Source: Dermatemys mawii (taxonomy: Eukaryota; Chordata; Testudines; Dermatemydidae). Taken from it: a DNA stretch of 64,000 nucleotides. The stretch lies in NCBI GenBank assembly GCA_007922305.1, contig ML677373.1, positions 11,272,127 to 11,336,126 of the forward strand, in the 5' to 3' direction. Of the stretch, positions 35,230-46,131 are shown one piece after another. Each line of letters starts with the position of its first letter. The first letter of the stretch is position 1. The translations under genes and the position numbers were made by a program. A model generated the notes under the pieces. The model worked only from the letters and a program-made list of their open reading frames with translations, did not search any database and was not told where the DNA came from.

Positions 35230-35640
35230 TAAGTAAGGCTACAATCATGTCACAGAATCCATGACTTTAAGACCTCTAACGTTTGCTGTCAGCTGGCCAG
35301 CCACACAGCTCTCTAGTCGCTGCTGGCAGCAGACCCCCAGCAACTCCCAGGAGCCAAGGGTGTGGGGGGGTCCCCCGCAGCTCCATCTGCCACAGGCAGC
35401 AAGGGGACCCTGGAGCCCCACTCCCTATGGGCAGTGCGGGGCACCCCTGCAGCCGTCCAGTGGCAGCAGGCACACCACAGAGCTCCTAGTCGCTGTTGGT
35501 GCTGCACCTTCCTCGTCCCCATTTTGTCGGAGAGATTTTTACTAAAAATATCCGACAGGTCCCAGGCTTCCATGAATTTTTTTTTATTGCCCAGGACCTG
35601 TCTGATTTTTACTAAAAATACCCCTGATGCAATCTGCCCT
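35230..35640. mobile_element. MITE with 'ttactaaaaata' ends, decayed
   Basis: The left side reads 'gtaaggctacaatcatgtca' and 'gaatccatgactttaagac'. The right side has 'tccatgaattttt', 'attgcccaggacctgtctga' and 'tttttactaaaaatacccct'. The central part is GC-rich with 'ggcagcagac...' blocks. The word 'gatttttactaaaaata' occurs twice (about 35533 and 35605), suggesting an internal duplication. I recognise the overall order from turtle repeats but cannot name the family. Confidence 0.5.
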
Positions 35641-36269
35641 TCGCTATAAGCAGAAAGTCCCTTACTCTAACCACTGGACTAAGTGTCATGAGAGCTGGTT
35701 CTGCCAGGATGTGATCTTGGGCAACTCACTGAGGCCAAAGATTTCAAAAGTGGCCAATGATTTTTGGGTGCCCACAAAAATCACCAGGCCGGTGTTTCCT
35801 CTCTTTGGCTAACTGCCCTGACAGTGTCTTATTGTTTTCCACATCTCTGCTGCTCCGTGCTTCAGGTGAGATCAGTCTGATGAGAGGTAGTCACCAGGGA
35901 TGCTGAGTGTCTGGGTCACTTATTGCTGCTGATGCAGATGTACGTGTGTCAGTGTTCCATTTGCATCTTCTTAGCCTTGAAAGGGGCTGGGTTAAGCTCG
36001 AAAACGCCAACTGAAGCCACGTGCCTGTCTCAACTTCTTGCGTACTGTGGTTTCAAGTAACACTTGAAATGCTAACACGTGTCTAGTCAAAGGAATTGGT
36101 TGGCGTTTCCTCTTGTTTACCTCCAGACTGGCATCTTTCCTCATGGTACTTAATGCACCCATGGTCTGGCTTCCAGAGGTGCTGCATGCCCGTAACTCGG
36201 AAACCAACAGGAACTTGGCACTTCAGGCTCTCTACCTCCTTCCCTCTTTAAGAGGTTCCCAAGCCCCAC

Positions 36270-36432
36270 GCCTGTCAATGACCCTGGGAGGTGAGTACAT
36301 GTTACAAATTGGGAAACAACTGCCCAAAGCCACATGCACTGAGCTATTGGGAGAGGCAGGGTTAGAGCCTGGGAGCCCTTTGACATCCAAACCTGCAATC
36401 GCTCCTCTAGACCATGCTGCTTTTCTGTTTTA
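36270..36432 (-). repeat. MIR-like SINE, minus strand
   Basis: Contains 'accctgggaggtgagtacat', 'aaattgggaaacaactgccc', 'aaagccacatgcactgagct', 'ggcagggttagagcctggga' and 'ctctagaccatgctgctt', the antisense order of MIR. Confidence 0.7.
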
Positions 36433-37485
36433 GATGCAGTCTCATGCTCTGGGGAGCCATGTTCTCCCTTTGGTTGTGTCTTCACTGCACTGTCAGCCTG
36501 GGCTAGCCTAGCACTGGTGAGCATCCCCATTGCAAAGCACTACCTGTGACAGACTCATGTAACTGCGTCCGCAGTGGTGCTGTACTAACCTGCGTGCTGG
36601 GGTGGGTGTCTGGTGAGGTATCCTGTGGCTTTTAGAGGTGCATTAACTTGGGCTGCTCTATGACTTTGTTCTCTGGATGCTCTTGCTTAGCATGGAGCTG
36701 TTGCCTGTGTCATTGACATGAAATATTGTTCTCAGGTCACTAACTTCCTAAGGGAGTGACTCATTACTACAGGCAGTTCTGGAGGCAAAAGCAAACTGCA
36801 TTTGACAGTAAGAATGTCTAATGAGAGTGTGGTTTGCAGACTGAATTCCTTAATGGAAAAGTGTCATAGTGATCAATAGTGCACCCAGCTGACTGCTCTG
36901 TCTCTCCATTTCTTTCCTGTCCACTAAACAAAGATGTCACTTTGGGTACATTCCTCCCAAATTCCTGGTCTTAGTGATATTGCTCCACGCCCTACCCGAA
37001 AGCTGGTCTCTGCATGGGGGGAGGAGGTTTTTTTGAATTACATCTCTGCTCAGATGCTGTGTAAGTGCAGCAGAACTGGGGCAGGCAAACTGGGTTCGAA
37101 TGTAGTGCGGACGATGGGAGGGGTTAGACAAAGGCTGGCCACAGTGGAATTCTGGGATAGCACTGAAGGACTAACAGCACCCAGTTGGTAAGCCTACTTG
37201 TTCTCATTGCAAACTAGGCAGACTGAAAACCTTGGCTCAGCCTGTATTGCTAGTCCAGGCATAAAGCACCCTCAGGCCCGACTTAGAAGTTTTCCTGTGT
37301 GGACAAAAGGGGGATTAGGGGCAACAGCTGGGCTAGAGCCCAAACTCCCTGCAGCGAAGACCAATCTTTGGATGGGCTTTTCGTTACGAGGCTGCTGGCT
37401 GATGGAAAGCTGCTGTCCTTTGACAGCCAAGTCGGCTACACTGGCTGGCCATGGATAACATGCACCAAATGTGATCAGCTGTATG
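36433..37485. other. Unassigned stretch, possible old MITE remnants
   Basis: 'gttgtgtcttcactgcactg' near 36473 hints at a decayed hAT-type terminus, but no second end is visible. No coding exon is recognised. Confidence 0.4.
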
Positions 37486-37493
37486 CTGTAGAG

Positions 37494-37712
37494 CAGGGAT
37501 TCTCAAACTGGGGGGTTAGGACCCCTCAGGGGGTTGCAAGGTTATTACATGGGGGTTGCAAGCTGTCAGCCTCAACCCCAAACCCCACTTTGCCTCCAGC
37601 ATTTAGAATGGTGTTTAATACATTAAAAAGTGTTTTTAATTGATAAGGGGGGTCGCACTCAGAGGCTTGCTATGCGAAAGGGGTCACTAGTACAAAAGTT
37701 TGAGAACCCCTG
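37494..37712. mobile_element. hAT-type MITE, 219 bp, with 7/8 TSD
   Basis: Termini CAGGGATTCTCAAACTGGGG and GTTTGAGAACCCCTG are inverted complements. Flanks are CTGTAGAG (37486-37493) and CTGTAGGG (37713-37720). The interior has 'aggttattacatgggggttg', 'gtgtttttaattgataagg' and 'ggtcgcactcagaggcttgc', matching a turtle hAT MITE order I remember. Non-coding. Confidence 0.92.
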
Positions 37713-37956
37713 CTGTAGGGCAAGAGCCTGGGAGCTGCCTGAGGTGGTTACCACCTACCTACCCATCTTCTCAAGTAACAAGTTTTGCTTTATGGTGCCA
37801 CACTATGGTGTCCACACCCCTGTGATTTCTTTTCATCACCCTCTGTTTCCAAAGCCTGTATGGTTGTTCACTGCTGTAGCTGGTGTTGGATGTGAATGTT
37901 CAACAAATTGGCCGGCTGTGTTGGCTCCATGCTTTTGTGACATAAAAACTGGCTTT

Positions 37957-38245
37957 GGGCTTGTCCGCACTGACACTTTATAGCGCTCTAACTTGCTCAG
38001 GGGGGTGAAAAATCCCCCCCGCCCCCGAGCGCAGCAAGTCTGAGCACTTCAAAACACGTGTGTAGACAGGCTCTGAGCCGTGCTCCCAGCGCTCAGAGTT
38101 AATCCCCTTATGGAGGCGGATTACCAGAAGTGCTGGGAGAGTTATCTCCTAGCGCTCGTGCATGACCACACTCACGCTTCAAAGTGTTGCTGCGGGAGCG
38201 TTCCCACAACAGCACTTTGAAGTTTCCAGTGTAGTCATGCCCTTA
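37957..38245. mobile_element. hAT-type MITE ('tagcgctc' family)
   Basis: The left end GGGCTTGTCCGCACTGACA and right end CAGTGTAGTCATGCCC are complementary with mismatches. The interior has repeated 'agcgctc' words and a 'gaaaaatccccccc' block. No convincing TSD. It is separated from the next MITE by only about five bases. Confidence 0.75.
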
Positions 38246-38250
38246 GTTTC

Positions 38251-38511
38251 TAAGGGTACGGCTACACTACCCGCCGGATCGGTGGGTAGCGCTCGATGTA
38301 TCTGGGAGCGATTTATCGCGTCTCATCTAGACATGATAAATCGATCCTCAAATCAACTCCTGCACTCCACCTCAGCGAGAGGAGTAAGTGGAGTCGACGG
38401 GGAAGCGGCCACAGTTGACTAGCCGCTGTGGGGACGACCAGCTAAGTCAGCTCAAGTCGCAGTATCTTAGGTTGAGTATCTCTCACACTCCTGTAGTGTA
38501 GCCCAGCCCTA
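38251..38511. mobile_element. hAT-type MITE (second, adjacent)
   Basis: Ends TAAGGGTACGGCTACACTAC and GTAGTGTAGCCCAGCCCTA are inverted. The interior 'gatttatcgcgtctcatcta', 'gacatgataaatcgat' is itself self-complementary in part. It is a different family from the element just to its left. Confidence 0.78.
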
Positions 38512-38600
38512 AGGTGCTGAGAAAGAGTCTTATCTCAGGAAGCTGTCCTGCCGTGCAATTGGTTACTCTTCCCTGCCAAACTCCTGCTTCCACCCAGCCC

Positions 38601-38636
38601 ACTGGCTCTCTAGTGCTGACTGGCTCTCTAGTGCTG
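38601..38636 (+). repeat. 18-bp exact tandem duplication
   Basis: ACTGGCTCTCTAGTGCTG occurs twice directly in tandem with no mismatch, indicating a recent local duplication or slippage. Confidence 0.95.
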
Positions 38637-41254
38637 ACTATTATCAGATTCTCCCATAGGTGATCAGATTTGTTGCATCCTGTTGCTTTCATTCCCTTTC
38701 ACCACCAGCAACAGTGCTGAACAGTGGGCAAGCCGGCCTCCGTCTAAGGTTCCTTCCATTTCAACACATCATAGGATCGCTCGGGTAGAGGAGCAGTGGC
38801 TGGGGATTTACTTTGGGTTACCCTTGTAATTTGCCAGTCAGCAGGAACAGTCAGAGTGACCTTTCTCAAAGCATTGGCCTAAAAGTTGTGTAATGCATTG
38901 CGTGCAGCACTAGCTAATTTTCTACAGTTACAGCTACGCTTCCTATTGTTCTCTCTCATGAAATGAGTTTTTCGTCCTGAAGCACCTGACTTCTAAGCAT
39001 AGGCTAGAAGTGGAAGCCTTGCTAGTGGATGCACTTGAAGTGTGGCTTGGATGAACAAGTACTGAAGCTGGGAATGAAAGCATGCAGGCATGTACCTGGC
39101 AAATGGCCTCTTATGAATAAGACTGTAACTAGGGCAAACTAACAACCAGACGGCTGATGTGTTTTCTGACTTTCTGCCATTTCTTTGGAGGCTCACTGTG
39201 TTCAGATTTCTTGAGTGCTGCTGGAGCAAGTTAATGAGGGGTTTATAAATATTTCAGGTTCCTGACATTGGGGCTGAAACTAGCTCGTTCTAGTTCAATT
39301 TCATGAAATTTCCCTTTAAAAATGCATGGACCTTATGTATAATATATGCCAGCCTCTGTCATGTGCAACAAGAAGGAGGGGTGTTTCCTGCTGGCTGAGT
39401 GTGTAGAAGATTCCTGGTTCTGGGAATTGGTGTCTGAGCCAGAGTCTGCTCCCAGGCTTCAGAATGGAGAGATCCCTGAAGCTGGCAGCAGTTTAACCCT
39501 TTGATCTTGGGTGTTGAATTCCTAGCACTAGAGGTGTTGCTAGGAATTGAGCTGCATCCAGTACAAAGGAGTGAATTAAACAAAAAGGAGGCTGAGGCTA
39601 CTGCTCTCTGGGATGGAGGACGGGAGGGCTGGAGTGGTTCACACTTGGGGACTCTGGTATATAGCAGTGCTGGTTTGGAGAAAGTGTGGCTGCTGTTATG
39701 GTGTGAATAGGGAAGAGGTTTCCCGTATGGAGAATGTAGGGGATGGAGTAAAACCCCTTGATCGTTCCACTGGTAAAGTTGACTAGAGTGTGTGCTTGCA
39801 TCTGGGTGCAGAAATCCCAATCTCTTGTTCCATTTGTGATGTATAGCACTAGCATGTCACCTCCTGCTCCTAACAACTCCCACACTGGTTTGGCCTATGT
39901 TCCTTCTTCATAGGAATGAGCAGGACATTGGAAGAGACTCTGCCTCCATGGGTGCCTTATGGTGGCATCCTGTAAGGGCATGCTGCCCTTAACGCTAGGG
40001 ACCAAATGGAGAGAAGTGTCTCTTCTGCCTTCTCTCTGCGCATCCCCCTTCCATCCCTAACCCCACCCCACCCCACCCGCATGCTTGTTACACAGAAATC
40101 TGGAGTCAGTGCAGCTCAAGTCTGGAGACCCTGCTTCAAATTCTCCCTCCATAAGGGTCTATGGAAGGGGCAACATCAAAGCCCAAGGAGTCCTGGGTGG
40201 TCTGTGTAGGTCACAAAGACCTTTCTACTTCTCACCTCGAGTGATCTCTTCCCCTCCTGCCTCCAGGATGACTTGCCGTGGCGGGGTGGGGGCGGGGGCG
40301 AGACTCAGTGGGGTCTTTACCTCTCATGTTTCTTTGGATCATATGGGCCAAGTGGAGTTCAGCCAGATCAGTCCTAGACCTTCATAGAAAGCCCAGTTGC
40401 GGCAGGGAGCGGTGACTGCCCTGCAGCAGGAGACGCTGGTCGGTCTGGACTGGCGTTGAACTCGTGCTCACTGTGAAGGGCGGGGATGCCTCCCAGTCAA
40501 AACCTAAAGCCCTGCGTTCTGGCAGCCAGTCGGACACTCCCTCCTCTGACCTGGTTCCAGCAGACGTGGTTGGAGGCTGCTGCGTGGACTCCCCTTTCTG
40601 CCTCTCAGCCACAGCTGAACTGTGCATGTGCCTCTGCGCTTTCCAAGCTGACTAAACAGGTTTGTATCCGAGCCTGCTCGGAAAACCTGGGCCGCTGTTC
40701 CACAGTGCAGCAGCAAGGAGCTGTGTGCACGTCCTCTGCATAGCCCAGCTGTCTGTGTCAGGGTAACAACACCTGTGCTTCTCTCCCAGGGCTCTGACCA
40801 GTGGATTGCCTGCAGTTACAAGTTACCACCCAGCTCCTGGGCAACTACATTTATTCTTAAGGTAGAAGTATTGCAAAGAAGGTATTGGAAAAACAATACA
40901 ATAAATAACCTACACACATGCTAAAAAGCTTATCAGGGTCACTCTTAGCCCCAGCATAGGACTATGGCAGGGGTCAGTACTTCAAACCCTACAACCAGAT
41001 TTTCCCTGTGGTTACAAGTTCAGATCAGGAGCCAGAGCCAGAGTCAGTTCAGGCTTGGGCTGTTTATCCAAAAGTCCAGTCTCTGGAGAATCTACTTTGA
41101 GTCAGGATACGTGAGCCTCTCCACTAGCCTGAGCGACTTGCCTCAATCATCCCCTGCTGGTTTGTTCACTTCTGAGAGCAGCTGTGGTACCCCTCCCCTG
41201 GTGGAGTGCACACAATCTCTGGCCCATGCTGCTCCCTAAACCATTCACTGGTGT
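38637..41254. other. Unassigned stretch
   Basis: No recognised gene or repeat. A CCCCACCCCACCCC patch is present near 40063. The frames at 39359-39820 and 40382-40743 lack known domains. Confidence 0.4.
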
Positions 41255-41722
41255 GGGCTCATGGAGGGGCTTTGGGTGTAGGAGCGGGCACCAGGCTGGG
41301 GTAGGGGGTTGGAGTGTGGGAGGGAGTGAGGGGTGCAGGCTCCAGATGGGTGGCGCTTATCTCAGGCGGCTACCGGGTGCAGCGGGGCTGTGGCAGGCTC
41401 CCTGCCTGCCCTGGTCCTGTGCCGCTCCTGGAACGGGCTGGCACATCCTTGAAGCCCCCCTTGGGGTGAGGTCTTCACATGCTACCGCCCCTGTAGCTCC
41501 CACTGGCTGCAGTTCACGGCTAATGGGAGCTATGGAGTGGGCGCTTGGGGTGGGGGCAGTGCACAGAGACCCCCCCCGGGGCTGCAGGGACATGCCAGCT
41601 GCTGCAGGGAGCCTGCCTTAGGCCCATTGCACCGCCAGACTTTTAATGCTTAAAATCTCCCAGTTTGGCTTCAGTAGCTTCTGGGAGACTCCCGGCGAAA
41701 CCGGGAGGGTTGGGAACCCTAG
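41255..41722. mobile_element. GC-rich MITE-like repeat, truncated
   Basis: The sequence contains 'cccactggctgcagttcacggctaatgggagct', a pattern I associate with a GC-rich turtle repeat. It ends 'ctcccggcgaaaccgggagg' followed by 'gttgggaaccctagg', the complement of a CTAGGGTTnCCAAC-type terminus. The left terminus is not seen. Family name unknown. The 145-codon frame here is a composition effect. Confidence 0.5.
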
Positions 41723-42534
41723 GCCAAAGTGGTTAGAGTCTTGGCAACTGCTGTGTGGGTGGAGCTGAAGACCAAAGTTCTGACGCTTGAGGTTGCTAGC
41801 ATAGGATGACCTGAGAATTTCTGGTATAGACGTGGACCCACTGTCCTGGTTTATTCTATGTAGAGACGCTCCCTGCTGCCGGCAAGTGCTCCCCCTGTAG
41901 TTTTGTATGGATTCTTCCTTTCCTGCCCTGTAGTGCACTATAGCATTGCTGCGTGCTGCTCAGTAGCTGCCTAAGCAGGCTGAGAGGGCAGCATTTCAGT
42001 GGTGGGCTGTAAACCTAAATATAGCCTGTAAAGTGCCTGGGTGATATTTCAGAATGTATGGCCCAATATAGATATAAATCCTTCAACCTCCCCGCTCGCT
42101 CGCTACTAGCCATGGCCATGCTGTGTTGGGAACAGCTCTGGCTCACCTGTGAGCAGACTATTTGTTTTACCCTGCTGCAGTAGGACAGAGCCATTTGCAC
42201 TTTTCCCGTTTGCTTTTCACAAATCTGGGGGATCGGATTCCGGGGGATAGCAGCCGGCTGCAGTTCGCAGGTCACTTCTGTGGTGGTCTTGCACCGGGAC
42301 AGCTCAAGATTCCTCTCCAGTTCTCTGCCCCCTACAGCCCTCCCTGTCCCACTTCCTATTTCACAGGCACAGGTGCTTCCCCCTTAGCCCCCTGGGGAGC
42401 ACTGTTCTACTCCAGAAAAGAGCACAAACAAAGACTCTTCCCCTCCACCAAGGAACAGTGATCCTGGTACTTTTTCTATCTGCTTCTGCTCCAGGGCCTG
42501 CAAGTGCATGGCAAACCCGCTTCCTCTCCCTCTG

Positions 42535-42655
42535 AGACGGTCAGTGTGGATGGGGAAACTGAGGCACGGATAGTGACTTGCCTAGTTCCATGCACTGAGC
42601 CAGCAGGAAAATCCAGGCCTCCTGACTCTTCCCCACACTAACAGCTGGACCACAT
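42535..42655 (-). repeat. MIR-like SINE, minus strand
   Basis: Contains 'ggatggggaaactgaggcac', 'ggatagtgacttgcctagtt', 'gccagcaggaaaatccagg', 'cctcctgactcttccccac' and 'actaacagctggacca', the antisense MIR order. Confidence 0.8.
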
Positions 42656-42715
42656 ATGATTGGGTTTTGGCCACTCTGCTTCCCCCTCCCCAATGTCCCC
42701 TCTGCTGCACAGAAA

Positions 42716-42877
42716 AGAGCAATTCCACTGAATGTTTTTGTATGTTTGGAGGAAGAGGAGCTGGGGAGGCAGAGCCTGCAAGAGGAAATCATGGAGAGCA
42801 TAGCCACGTATCCCCAAAACATCCCCGGTTTCTATAGAGAGGACAAGGCTACAGCTGGAGGGAAGGAGCAGCTCTAG
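42716..42877 (+). other. Weak exon candidate, plus strand
   Basis: A pyrimidine-rich tract ending CTGCTGCACAG precedes an open frame that closes at a TAG at 42877. The predicted peptide contains EEEELGRQSLQEEIMESI and then YPQNIPGFYREDKA. I recognise no domain, and the minus strand is also open here (42638-42928). It could be a chance frame, a terminal exon of the gene starting at the CpG island, or a decayed repeat. Confidence 0.15.
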
Positions 42878-43133
42878 CACTATGCTTCCCGCTAGTACAC
42901 GATGTGGCTCATCCTCTAGTACGGCCAACTCTGAATGTAGCCTGATGCAATGCTAACATCTGCCGTGTGCTCTGCAGCTCCCCTCCATGGAATCTGCCCT
43001 TGGTGAGGGCAGTGTGTCACATGCAGAAGGGTTCTTGGGCCTGCCAGGCCTGGAGATTTTGGGTGGAGTGAGGAAGGCTGGGATGTCAACATCTGCATCC
43101 CTCTGCTCCTTCTCCATCCCTGCCCCTTGCTTG

Positions 43134-43602
43134 CTATGAACCAGGGCGATTGATGTTTGGGTGTCGAGCTCTGTGGTATTTTTCCATTAGTGGGTTCCCT
43201 TCCACGTGCCTTTGTGCAGCTGGTAATATAGGGGCCATCCTGGCTATATGCAGTGCTAAAGCGCCCATCACTGCAGTACCCTCAGTGGGCATTCTGGCAA
43301 GCATTACTGATTGGCCTCTTCCATGTGCCAGTTCCAGTCGTGCACTCATTCCTTGCTGGTTGGATACCAAGAAATGGAACAAACCTGCCCCTTGGGAGGT
43401 ATTGAGCGTGGGAGTGTCCCAACTCCTCGGGAATGTCTGCTGGGAGCTTGGCACTGCTGCCCTGAATGGGGATGCCAGATTCTTGTGGTGGTGTTTTTGT
43501 GCCAAGCGATGTCACCCTTTTACACAGGATTTAGCAAGCAGACAATGGCCTTTTTGCAACATAGCTCCCTCTCTGAGTTGTTTCCTGCCACGCCCTTTCT
43601 AG
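43134..43602. other. Stretch open on both strands, origin unknown
   Basis: A 150-codon plus frame (43150-43602) and a 123-codon minus frame (43134-43505) overlap. The minus frame contains TEGTAVMGALALHIARM and NPLMEKYHRARHPNINRP. Neither has a domain I recognise. Such paired open frames can mark decayed transposon or processed-gene sequence, but could be chance. Confidence 0.2.
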
Positions 43603-44754
43603 GAAAACTTCCCCATAGGTCATTGTTAACACTGTCAAGCCCCAGCACACAGCAGGCTCTTATCTGAACTCTTGTTTTGGTTTCTGCCCTTTCCTCCCAC
43701 CACTCTTGCTCTATTTTTCTTTTTAACAGAAGTTGCTTACCAGACAACAGCCCTTCTCCAATGAGGACCAAGTGCAGGGGAAGGTGCCTCTGCTATTGAC
43801 TCCTACACAGGAGTCAATGAAACTAAGTTCAAAGTTTGCTCCTCTGTCCCCCTCCCCAAGAAAACAAAACTTAACACCACACATCCCACGCCTCTCCTAC
43901 TCATATGATCTCACAGCCTCTTCCTGTGAAGAGAGACAATGCAGTGTGAATTGCTACAGAGCATCCTTTTACAGCAGGAATCGGCCAACATCTGTCCCTC
44001 CAGACTCCCCTCCAGTACCACAGCCTTTTTGGAACAGAGAGATGGGATTGCTTTAGGAGAAACTCTTGCTTCCAGCTCTCATTAGAGTGAGGCAGGAAAC
44101 AGCTTTCCCGTCCTGGGAGAGCTTTCAAGATTTGGAAAAATTGTTCTGTCCTGAATTGGGACAAAATGTCAAATTTTCACAACCCAGCAGTTCAAAAAAC
44201 ATTTTCATTCATGTCAATCAAAACATTTACACACAATAAAAAAATAGCTTTGATTTCAATCTTTATAATTACCTTAAATCTTGTTACAAAAAGTCATTTT
44301 GGACTGAAGAATGTTTCATTTAGGAAATGTCGACATGGGACATGACCATTTTGAAACTTTTTTGGTATAAGAAACTTTGTCAAAACCAACTCTTTCCTGC
44401 AAACATTTTTGGCTGCTAACAAATTGGCATTTTCTCACCCAAAAAAGACTCATGGAAAAACACCCAACTAGTTCTGACCTAATGCGTGTTTCTCCCCCAA
44501 CTGTCCTCATTGTGGTGTGCTAATGGAGGTGCTGTCTGATCCTGTTTACCCCTTGCTAGCCCCGAAACCCAGTGTGGTGTGCTGATGGAGTGGGAGGGAC
44601 TTTGATTTTAATCTTATCTGAATCACGTAAAGATCCGTGGTCTGTTTCCTTGGAGGCGGAGAGTTAACTCCAGAGTCCTGTACAAATTTTTCCTCTGGAA
44701 ATTCTCCCCTGTGGTTTCAGTTGGATTCAGTATTTCTCTGTGCTTCGGATCTGC

Positions 44755-44855
44755 AGTGACCAGACAGCAAGGGGTGGAGAGTAATAGGAGCCTATATAAG
44801 GAAGACCCAAAAATCAGGACTGTCCCTATAAAATCAAGACATCTGATCACCTTAT
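44755..44855. mobile_element. Small MITE, decayed (GGTGACCAGA type)
   Basis: Bounded by 'agtgaccagacagcaaggg' on the left and 'caagacatctgatcacctta' on the right, with 'aggactgtccctataaaat' inside. It is the reverse orientation of the element at 62329-62444, which shares the 'atagggacagtcctga' core. Confidence 0.7.
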
Positions 44856-45714
44856 CTGGATACTAAATTATAGTGTAATAGCACACGGCACGGAACAGCT
44901 GGCATGGTTGATCCCAGAGGTAGCTGCATTTCCGAAAGGGATGATGCAAGTTGTGCATTTCAGCACGTTGCTGAAGCTTTATCAATGTTTTGGAAGGAGT
45001 TTGAGCTTAATAGAATTATCTAGCTTGTTTTGTGAGCCAGACCAAGGCTCTGGTCTAGTGTCTGTTTAGAGTACCTCTGAGCAGGACAGGACCCCTGAGC
45101 AGCGCTGAGCCCCAGCCGCTCCCACAGAGATCAGTGCAGGCTCTGGTTGCTCAGCACTGCTCCGGATCTGAATAGCTCTTCACTAGGGGTTTTGAGCTGG
45201 TCACTGACGCAGACTTTCAGCAAACTATCAAAGCCGTGCGGTGCTCTGTGACAATTAAAGGAGACTCTTACGTGCAGCACGCCAGAAGCTCAGCAACACT
45301 GATGTTAAATGTAAAGCTGATTTTCTGAATGTGAGCTGTCGGAGGTTCACAGAACCTCCATACCACTGAATGTCCCTATCCCTGGGAAGGATGCTGTTTG
45401 ACAGCAATTCGTAAGTCACCCAGTGGTAGCTGCCCCCAGCTTCTGCTGACAAGCCAGTTCCTCCTGAAATAGAAAAAGGAGAACAAGTCTCCAATAAAAC
45501 CAAAAGAAAAACCAGACCATGCATGTGGGAGCCCAGGAGTCATTAGCGCTGATGTAGAACAGAGGAGGCAGATGGCTGACACAGCAGAATGGCTTCTGCA
45601 TGCCAGTCTCTGGTCCCCTCTAAGGAACCAGAGACTCTTTGAAAACAGGCCTGCAATTGACTGTTCTTTTGAGTACAATTAAAAGCCACATAAAATAATA
45701 GCCTGGCACTTGCA

Positions 45715-45895
45715 CAGTGCCACCCTAACTAACCCTGGTCCCCGATACCAGTCTCCCATGGAGGTAGGCAGGGATTGCTCCCATTTTACAGATGGGAAAC
45801 TGAAGCAAAGAAGCAGTCATTTGCCATGGTGACAAATGGTAGAATCCAGGGCCTTGTGCTTGACCCCTTAGAGCATGTGGCCTCCTATCCTGAGT
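45715..45895 (-). repeat. MIR-like SINE, minus strand
   Basis: Contains 'cttgcacagtgccac', 'tcccatggaggtaggcaggg', 'ttacagatgggaaactgaag', 'catttgccatggtgac' and 'ggtagaatccagggccttg', an almost complete antisense MIR order. Confidence 0.78.
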
Positions 45896-46014
45896 TTAAA
45901 TGCTAATAGATTTTGGAAAGGGCATAAACCCTTCTGCTTCTAGGCTTAAACCAATCTCTAGCTTTGGGGATTTGCAATGAGAGCTTCATGGGGGGAGATT
46001 ATCTCACTTTTGCT

Positions 46015-46131
46015 GCCCGTGTGGGGGGCATTTCTTGCACATTCCTCTGCCGCATCTGGTGCCAGCCACTGTCAGACAGGAGACAGGACTAGGTCTCTGT
46101 ACGGTCTGATCCAGTCTGGCAGTTCTGTGAT
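46015..46131 (+). mobile_element. CR1 LINE 3' tail, plus strand
   Basis: Contains 'tcttgcacattcctctgccg', 'catctggtgccagccactgt', 'agacaggagacaggactagg' and 'ggtctgatccagtctggcag', the plus-sense 3' end of a CR1 subfamily related to the minus-strand copy at 18820-19110. Only the tail is present. Confidence 0.8.
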
